From Pseudocercospora fijiensis CIRAD86 (Eukaryota > Ascomycota > Dothideomycetes > Mycosphaerellales > Mycosphaerellaceae), in the NCBI RefSeq assembly GCF_000340215.1, contig NW_006921535.1, forward strand, positions 773,242 through 837,241: a DNA stretch of 64,000 nt, in the 5' to 3' direction. The position numbers and the translations under genes are program-made. The notes beneath the pieces are model-generated. The model worked only from the letters and a program-made list of their open reading frames with translations, ran no database searches and was not told where the DNA came from. Shown here piece by piece: positions 56,301 to 64,000 of the stretch; within the stretch, counting starts at the first letter, position 1, and each line of letters starts with the position of its first letter.

Positions 56301-59300
56301 TATCCTTGCTACTTCTAAGCGCTCTTCGGGAAACGCTATAGCGCGGTTATAAGACCGGCAATCTACGCTATAAGTTAGTATAGCTTAAATAGGTTATATC
56401 TAGAGGTGCGCCGCTCCGTACGTTAAGGCAAGTTTCTAGGCTCTATACTAAGGAGGCGAATACTCGAAGCGATAGCGAGTATAACAACCCGGTAACGACA
56501 ACCTAGTACACGAATCTCGGTAATAATGCTATCGTAGGCATCGCCGCTAGAAGCGGATCTACCCGAGCCCGAATCCGAACTAACTAATTAGAGCGCCGAG
56601 CTAATACTACCCTAGGGGTATTATTAGGAATCTAACGTTTTCGCTAGAATTATAAATCGGGATTACTAGCTATATACCTACCGACTTAAGGAGACTTCCG
56701 ATAAAGTTTACGCGCTATTCTATTATACTAATCTCCGGGCCTAACGTTAAAGAGAGAGGGCTCGGGTATTACGAGCGGTTAGTATATATACCCTATATAA
56801 GAGGGTAGCTAATAAGATTAAGCCCGTAAAAGGCAGCGTATATATAACCGATAGGTCTAATCCTAGCGGAAATCCTAACTAGCGACAAAAGTGTCTTAAC
56901 CGCGAAGCGATATTAACACCTAGGGATAGTCTATACGACTAGAGGTATATTACTAAAAAGTTCTCCGCTATTCCTAGGGGATCGAGGCTAACGCCGGAGA
57001 GACTAGCGAACATTAAACCTAGTATCGAGCTTTCGGATCTTAAACTAGATTTACTATACGAGCTTCTATATAACCGCGAAGCCGTATTAGTATATAACTT
57101 TACGTATCTAGGTAGGATTAACCCGGAGGTTGCCCCTCTATAGAGGATCCGAACGATCGAGTATAAGCCTTAGGCTCACCTAGGGTTTAAGCTAAACCTA
57201 AGCCTAAGAGGTATAGTTAAGGACATAATACGGCAGCGTATAAAGGCTAGTACCTTAGAGCCTTCCTATGCCTCGTATCGCAATCTATACTTCCTAGTTT
57301 AGAAGAAGATAGCTCCTAGGGAGCTAAAGAAGTATCGGCTAATTAACGCTATATAGAAGTTCAATATAGTTACGATTAGAGATACTAATCTTCCTCTAGA
57401 GACTAATAGGTTCTTAGAAGCCTTTGCCAACTATATAGTAGCCTCGCTAGTTAATATATTCTCGGGCTACGACCAGATACCTCTCTACCCTAATAGCCGG
57501 GACCTTACTAGTTTCGAGACACCTCTTAGGCTATATAGACAAACTACCCTTCCTTAAGGGGCAACTAACTCCGTAGCCTAGTTCGTTCGCATTATAAACT
57601 AAGTCCTCGCGGCCTATATCTCCTATATAGCGATGCCTTTCCTCGACGATATCGGTATTAAGGGCCCTAAAACTAGGTACGACAATAAAGAAGTAGAGCC
57701 TAGCATCCGTAGGTTCTTTCTCGAATACATTTAGAACCTCGATAGTGTCCTCTACGACCTAGAGCGAGCTAACCTAACGGTATATAGGGAGAAGCTTTAG
57801 CTCCTATATAAACGAATAAATATTGTCGGGTTTGTAACTAATAAGAACGGCCGCTATCCTAACAATATACGGGTCCTAAAGATTGTTTCCTAGCTAGACC
57901 CTACCTGTTAGAAAGATGTCCGGATCTAGCTTAGAGTAGTCTCCTACTTCCGTATCTAGGTCGAAAACTTTGCGTTAGTATACAAGCCTCTATACGCCTT
58001 GCTTAAGAAGGATGTAGAGTTTATATAGACCTCCGTTTACTAAGCCGCTAAGGACAAGGTTACTAAGGCGCTTATTAGCGCGCCTACGCTTACCTCTATT
58101 AACTACTCGGAAGGCGCAGGTCTACTAATTATTGCTATCGACTCGAGCGGGGAAGGCTACGGCAAGATACTAATATAGTATAATCGTAAGGAGCCCTCCT
58201 TACGTTACTCTATCTAGTACGAGTCCGGTCTATAGAAACCTATCGAGGCCCGATACGATACTAGTAAGCGAGAGTGCCTTAGTATCTATAAGGCTCTTAA
58301 GAAGTTCCGACCTTAGCTCTTTAGAGTATTCTTTCGCCTAGAAGTCGACGCTTAGACGCTAGTCTATTAACTTAACTGTACAGCCTCCGACCTGCCTAAC
58401 TCTACGATAGCTCGGTAGGTTGCCTAGATCTGTTTATTTAATTTCGACGTCTTCTATATTCCTAGCAAGAAGTATACTAGACCGGATAGCCTTTCTAGAA
58501 GGCCTACTATAGAAGAGGATATCGCCGAGATAATAGAAGAAGAGGATATCGACGCAGTTATTAACCGCACCTTCTTTACTACCTTCTATATTAATACTAT
58601 ACTAGTAATTACTAGGCCTACTACCGACGACTAACCTAGTAACTAGCCTAACGAAGACCCTGCTACTAACGACGAGGGCTAGGACGATACTAAGGCGGGC
58701 GAACTAGGTAGGGATAATATCCTTAATAGGGTCTACTCCGACGACTCCTATAATATCGCCTACTTTCTTACCTATACGAAGAGAGCTCCCGGTCTATTAA
58801 AGAGTTAATACCGTCGTATTATTCGCTATTCTCGGAGGTTCCTTATTAAGGATCGTATCCTTTAGCGATAGGCTATAGTTAATATACCGCTCTAGCGTGT
58901 TATTAACGATCTAGCAGCCTAATAAGAAATCCTTCGTTCCGTTTACAATAAGCTCGGCTACCGGGCGGCGGAGGGCACCTTCGATGTCCTTCGTCGACGC
59001 TACTAGTAGGACGGCGTATAGGCTAATATCTCCCGCTACTATAAGAGCTATCCTAAGTGCAACTTTAGGAACAGCTACCGGCGTCTAGGAGAGCTACGTA
59101 TCCCTACTACCTAGTTAGTTAGGGAGCGGTAGTATAGCGATAGGGTCTATCTTAGCCGCAATAATAGCCTATATATTATTCGAGAGAGTCTTTCTCGATA
59201 GCCGGAGGCCTATTATTTCTACAAAGGTTGCGGTACTATTAATACCCGTAATATAGCTACCTTCCTATTTAAGGATCTATTTTGCCGCTAGGGAACACCT

Positions 59301-60345
59301 TACAAGGTTATCTTAGACAACGCTACGAATAATATAGCTAAGGAGGTTTAAGCGCTATTTATTTCGTACGGGGCGAAGAACGTTCGCATCTCCCTATACT
59401 ATCCCTAGTCGAATACTATTGTTAAGCGCGGCTATCGGTCGTTAATTAATGCCCTATCTAAGATAACTAATAGTAGCGACAGATTAGTTCCTATTTCTAC
59501 CCGCGTCCTAGCCCTTCTCTAGGCGGACCGAACTACTATTATTGATACGACTAGACTTATACTAGCGGAACTTATAATTAGGAGGGACGCCGTTCTTCCT
59601 ATTAAATTGTCCTATTGCACGTACGGCGTTTACGATTAGGGGTCTGTTCGTACTAAGGCAGACCTTCTTACCCTACGGGCTAAGGCTCTTAAGGATATAA
59701 CTACGACTTCTTAAGAGGGTCTTACTCGACAACGTCGGCTTCGGGAAGAGGCTAAGTAGTATTTTAATAACTATAATACTATTAATTAGGAACCTCTAAA
59801 GGTTAGCGATATAGTCCTTCTATACCGGTCCGAACTAGAGTATAGTTACTCCTATAAGCTAGCCTTTAAGTAGAAGGGTCCTTATAGAGTAAAGGAGGTC
59901 CTTTACTCGGGTTCCGTATACCTTCTTTAGGAGCTAGATAGTGCTACCTTAAAGCACTCTTACCCTCGGGCTAATCTAAAGAAGATCGTTAAGTTACGCG
60001 AACCTGCCCGCCCTCCGCCGACCGAGGAGGAAGTTAGTGCCTCTATAGACCCTCTACCGTCCTTAAATGCCTATCGGGAGGAGGATCCTGCCGCTATTCT
60101 AGATCCTGTTCTACCTAAGAACTATGCCTATCCCTAGATTCGTCTTAGTAAGCTATTAGGAATAACTTAAGAACAAAGGGAGGGTTATATACGGATTAAC
60201 TATATATAGAGCGTTTCCGATATTGATTCCGATTCTAATAGTAAACTGGACTTCTAGCTATCTAACTCTAACTCCGAGGAACCTAACTAGTCTAGCGATA
60301 AAGACCGCCTAGAATTATAGCTAGACGACCCCGAGACTAAATAAT
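53400..60345 (+). pseudogene. Ty3/gypsy gag-pol remnant, RIP-inactivated
   Basis: Order gag - protease - RT - RNase H - integrase is that of Ty3/gypsy elements. The Gag region (53.75-54.25 kb) includes LKEYVREFVKLADGI. A CCHC knuckle lies at 54625-54666; its 2nd Cys, His and 3rd Cys codons now read Tyr. Protease region about 55.9-56.2 kb. RT about 57.25-57.9 kb has KKYRLINAI, NIFSGYDQI and FLDD (57639-57650). RNase H about 58.1-58.5 kb has IAIDSSGEGYGKI and YDTSKRECLSIYKALKKFRP. Integrase about 59.0-59.6 kb: Asp at 59316 and the D35E partner at 59424 exactly 36 codons later, now AAG (Lys). Stops are TAG/TAA at Gln/Trp positions, and at least one frame change occurs in gag. LTRs were not found; ends are approximate. 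Confidence 0.85.
56601..56627. repeat. Palindrome copy 2
   Basis: 27-nt imperfect palindrome, arms CTAATACTACCC and GGGTATTATTAG around a TAG centre, inside the gypsy remnant between protease and RT. Confidence 0.75.
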
Positions 60346-60607
60346 CGCATGTCCTTTCCTACCTCTACTACGTTGCTTTCCTTGCCTCTATTAACTATTC
60401 TCCGCGCTATTAATGTAGCGCTGCCCTTTAGCTTTAGTCCTTACTGCCTATTCCTAGTTCCTACGGATGTTAATACTCTTAGTTATTGCCCTCCTTTGCT
60501 TTTACCTTGTCTATTGTTTTGCTCTTTTGTCTTTTGCCTTCGATTAATGTTGCTATAGCTTTACTCTTTTTTGTATTTCCTTAGAAAAGAACTGTACGAG
60601 GCATAAC

Positions 60608-60640
60608 TTCCGAATAATACCCTAGGGGTAGCATTCGGAA
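60608..60640. repeat. Palindrome copy 3 (longest stem)
   Basis: 33-nt palindrome with outer arms TTCCGAAT / ATTCGGAA and core ACCCTAGGGGTA, about 260 bp after the end of pol. CTAG follows 2 nt later. Confidence 0.75.
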
Positions 60641-61486
60641 GCTAGCTGAACCTAACCTCCCGCCCTTCTAGGACTACTTCCCTCTAGTTTCCTAGTCTCT
60701 AGTAACCGCCCTTAGGTAGCAACGATAACAAGATACTCCGCTAGAGAAGATTGTTCCTGCCCTAATTAGTATTAGTTACGTAGGATACTAAGAAAGGGAG
60801 GATCCCTCTCCCTTCCTAGCTCTTAGATAGACGTAGCAACCTAGGCCTATAGCCTCTAAGAATAGGGACCTTAGGCCGCTAAGCTTAGTATCTAGAAGAA
60901 AGAAGAACGCACGGGCTACGTTTACATGCCTACTGCTATAAAAGGTAATGCTGCATCTACAACGATAGTGCTATAGGCTAATATAAGCTACGCTAGGCCT
61001 AGGCGATTTGCTCCTAATTGCCGAGCATCTTTAGAGAAAAGCTAATACTACCTCGGGGGTGTTATTAGTCCCGCTAGCCTTACTACTATAGATTACTACT
61101 AGGTACTCGAACTAACTAGTTACATTTCGAGTACGCGGGAATCTACGAAAGCTAGAGGTTAATAAAGGCGCGTAGTCGCTACTAGCAATTAGCTAGATCG
61201 ATTGTTAAACTTTAGTCGCCCTACTAATAAAAGAGTCTCGTATGTAGCTTTACTTTTTAGGGTCTATATATAATCGTTATCCGTTTGCTTTACCGGAATA
61301 TACGGACTACGCTACCTTCGCACCCTATTTAAAGCGAGCCTTCTAAGCTCTTTCTTCTACTCGAATACTAACTAACTTACTACCGCCTACCCCCCCTCTT
61401 CTATCTAAACCCTTTAATTATTATTAATAAGCTACGAACGTTTTTGCAAGCTCGTTACTAACTCCTTTCCGCTCCGGTCGACTAAG
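60641..61486. other. RIP'd spacer between gypsy remnant and next element
   Basis: Holds palindrome copy 4 and TpA-rich DNA. A long CT-rich stretch (about 61340-61410) precedes the next coding frame like a 5' leader. No gene is recognised. Confidence 0.4.
61042..61068. repeat. Palindrome copy 4
   Basis: 27-nt imperfect palindrome, arms CTAATACTACC and GGTGTTATTAG with a TCGGG centre, 402 bp after copy 3. CTAG follows within 8 nt. Confidence 0.75.
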
Positions 61487-64000
61487 ATGTCTTCCGGCGC
61501 CCTAAATCCGCTAGGTACTAGCAGTAGCAGTAACCTACTAGCCCTAAACCTAGGCGTACTAGTCCCGATCGAAGCCCTATCCGATAGCGCCTTAGCTACT
61601 ACAACTAGCCTCGAGCACTGCTTTTAGATCGTTACCGCCCTTAAAGACCCTTAAAAGAAGATCTAGAACGCTCGTACCCTACTACGCGTTATTAATAGGA
61701 ATATTAAGAAGGCTACTATCTTAGTTACATACGGTATAAATAACTTGCGTTAGTCTATCGGTAAGCGTATCTTTAAGCGCGAGGTTCTTAACGATATAGA
61801 TATCGAATAAGCCTTTCCTATCGTCTATAGCCTCGAGACGGCCGGTACCTAGATTCGTTTACGCTTTAAGACCCTCGACTAGGCCTTCGAATATTAGGGA
61901 GGACTAAGTAGTCTTCCTAAGAGCCTTATTAACTTCGCCTACGGTAGATAAGAGCGTACAAAGCAGGTCTCTTCGTTCGTTAACAAGTATAAGGTCTGTC
62001 GTTAAGGCGCCGAGCACCTTTCTTATACTATAATCTATCGTATGTCTACTGCTAGCAAGAAGGTAGGTAAGCAGTTACTTAACTTGTCCTTTACGCTTAA
62101 CGACTTTACGATATCCTACTAGAAGCGGTACTACGATACAATTGTCTAGATCGATCTTAATATATAGATAACTAAGGATCTACTAAAAGAGAAGGGCTAT
62201 CGCATTAATAGTATAGGTTTTATTATTAAAGGTTAAGAGGCTCCTATCGTTAATATCCTTAAACGTAAGGCTCTTCGCCTAGAAACAGAGGCCGATACGG
62301 CTACTAGTCTCGCGCTCGCTACGGAGATATAGGCTTAAGACCGTCGCTCGACCCGTAACTATAAGGTCCCTTAGGAAGTTAAGGACGAGCGTACTAAGGC
62401 CGAAGTAGCGCGTAAGAAGGCATTATATACTCGCTAGGCCCTCCGCAAGGCTACTAAGAAGTATAGCGCCCCTTCTAGGACTAACTATAGTACTAACTAT
62501 AGTAACTCGGATATTAATATACTAGATGTACTACTAGAAGATGTCTCCTCCGAAGGCTCCTTTAGCGAGCGTAGAGATAGAGGGCTCTCGCCGATCCTAT
62601 TAACTAAGAATATCTATAGTTCTTGCAAGGGCGACTCTATTACGCACCTTATTACTAAGATCGATATAGTTCCTAAAGCCGATATAGGCAAAGCTCCTAC
62701 CGCCCTATCTATCTATTAACAGCTCGACGACCTTAGCAAGCTAGGAGAAGAGCTATTCTCTATATACGCTAACTATGTTAAGAAGGCCGCTAAGGTCTAT
62801 AGTCTCTATACTAGTGCTAAGGCGAGTGTCCTCGTCGGTCGCCTATTAAAGATTAGTCGCGAGGTTCCTAATTAAGACGCCTTCGCTGCCCTTAAGGCTA
62901 ATTAGGCCTATACTAACTAGTTTCCTAGACGCCCTATTGCCGCCCCGACATCTCTAGGACTCTACGCGTTTAACCCTACTAGTACTATTACTCGCGCCCT
63001 TACGCTAACAGATCGCTAGAGCAAGTTCGTTACCGGTATCCTTAGCTAAGGCACCTCCTTCGACCGCTTTCGCTAAACTAGTAATACTATCTTCCTTTAA
63101 GTCTTTAGTTAGTTGCAAGAGCCTCGCGGAGTATATCTTCCTTTCCTTATCGATCTAATATAGGAGGAGTTTAAAATGTACCTCTAGTATATACGTATAA
63201 TGCCTAAGTCTAAGCAAGAAGGCCGTAATGCCCTTTAAACTTATAGTATAAGTAACCAAATCGTCCGCTAGTACCCTACCCTATAGCTCTTAGCTGTCGC
63301 CCTTCGACCTAATTACGTATACGAGCTTATCTCCGTCCCTAAGCCTACTAAGTTCTTTAAGGTTAGCGGTACTTACGAAAACTGTCCTTCTAAGGAGTCT
63401 ACTCGTCTCGGATAAGATATAGTTAAGCTCGCAGCTAGCGAGGGTGCTAGTTACCTACGTATTAAGGTCTGCCTTATATCTAAGGATAAGACTAGCTACT
63501 CTACTATTGTCGAAGGTATATATTAGCCCGAGGTCTTTACGAACTAGGTTAAGAAGCTTAAGGCTCGTAGGCTAGTCCTACTAAGCAAGATCGGCAAGCT
63601 TACTAATAAGCACCTTACCGACGACGACCTCGACTATATGTTCGATAGTTAGCCTAATAGTAAGGGGCGTAAAGCGGAGTAGATCCTAAACCCTCTAAAG
63701 GAGTGCGAGGTCTCTATTTAGATGCTATACCTACTATATAGTAATCTAAAGACTAAGAGCAACCGTATATTAATTAACCTAGGCTACTCTCGCGTTATTA
63801 ACGGTACTAAGGTTAAGGGCTACGAGAACTTAATAGTCTCTTAGGTTGCTAAAGCGCACCGCAATCTAACCGCCCTCCTAGCCTCTAACTCCTTCGTACT
63901 ATTCGCTTTCCCTACGGCTATCTTAGTCGAAGGCCTCGGCTACATCTCCGACGCCCTAGTTAGTAGGATTCCTTAGTTAAGTTACGTTATTTAGAACGAA
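61487..64000 (+). pseudogene. Unidentified decayed large protein, open to window end
   Basis: From ATG (61487-61489, MSSGALNPLGTSSSSNLLAL) one frame holds to the right edge with no net indel: codon starts at 61487 and 63941 agree modulo 3. It is interrupted by TAG/TAA at probable Gln/Trp codons. Readable parts: LNLSFTLNDFTISY, VKDERTKAEVARKKALYTR, ALRKATKKYSAPSRTNYS, VKKLKARRLVLLSKIGKLTN, SFVLFAFPTAILVEGLGYIS. A Lys/Arg-rich middle is followed by a Ser/Asp-rich stretch. At least 838 codons. I do not recognise the family; it could be a transposon-encoded protein or a repeated host gene. Confidence 0.6.

Noticed and set aside
60349..60558. 69-aa plus-strand open frame in RIP'd DNA
   Set aside because: Pyrimidine-rich hydrophobic text just after pol, with no start context or family. 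Likely chance.
53361..60640. Palindromes at both ends of the gypsy remnant as LTRs
   Set aside because: Sequence outside the palindrome arms does not match between 53.3 and 60.6 kb, and further copies lie at 56.6 and 61.04 kb.
1..64000. Telomeric TTAGGG repeats or a secondary-metabolite cluster
   Set aside because: No telomere repeat run is present, and no PKS, NRPS or terpene synthase genes are seen; one SDR and one MFS gene are not enough.

Overview
This window looks like a filamentous ascomycete chromosome segment. Genes are compact, with few short introns (50-145 nt, GTAAGT/GTATGT-type donors). The gene set is fungal: a HET-domain gene, Mdm12, Ada3, Nas2 and a Dug1-type dipeptidase. The flanks carry a strong repeat-induced point mutation (RIP) signature: CpA and TpG are nearly absent, TpA is in large excess, CpG is retained, and decayed coding frames are full of TAG/TAA. 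A Dothideomycete (Mycosphaerella-like) is my inference from the feel of the proteins, not something proven here.

Layout. 1-2128: satellite-like array ending in a Helitron-type 3' terminus on the + strand. 2256-2939: RIP-damaged C-terminal third of an MFS transporter gene. 2940-19639: one 16.7-kb Helitron on the - strand with a decayed Rep/helicase gene and extra unidentified cargo. 19640-20860: undamaged N-terminal two thirds of the same MFS gene. The Helitron lies exactly between codons 407 and 408, between A and T; removing it rejoins one reading frame of about 634 codons. 21.5-31.3 kb: mitochondrial NADH-cytochrome b5 reductase, a broken HET gene, a RING-H2 membrane protein, ADA3 and a short RBR/RING2 protein. 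31.67-32.0 kb: small RIP'd patch. 33.2-34.3 kb: MDM12. 34.3-41.1 kb: gene-poor, with a likely small conserved protein at 38.3 kb. 41.1-48.4 kb: NAS2, an F-box-type protein, an SDR oxidoreductase, a polysaccharide deacetylase and a DUG1-like peptidase. From about 49.74 kb to the end: RIP'd repeat DNA with unidentified coding remnants, a Ty3/gypsy gag-pol remnant (about 53.5-60.3 kb), four copies of a palindromic hairpin, and a decayed unidentified frame of at least 838 codons running off the end.

The host genes are ordinary housekeeping functions (SAGA acetyltransferase, ERMES lipid tether, proteasome base assembly, glutathione turnover) and form no obvious pathway cluster. The main story is the mobile DNA: a Helitron family that landed at least twice around one transporter gene, split it at base resolution, and was then mutated by RIP. 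RIP leaked into the host fragment caught between the two Helitrons but not into the fragment on the outer side.
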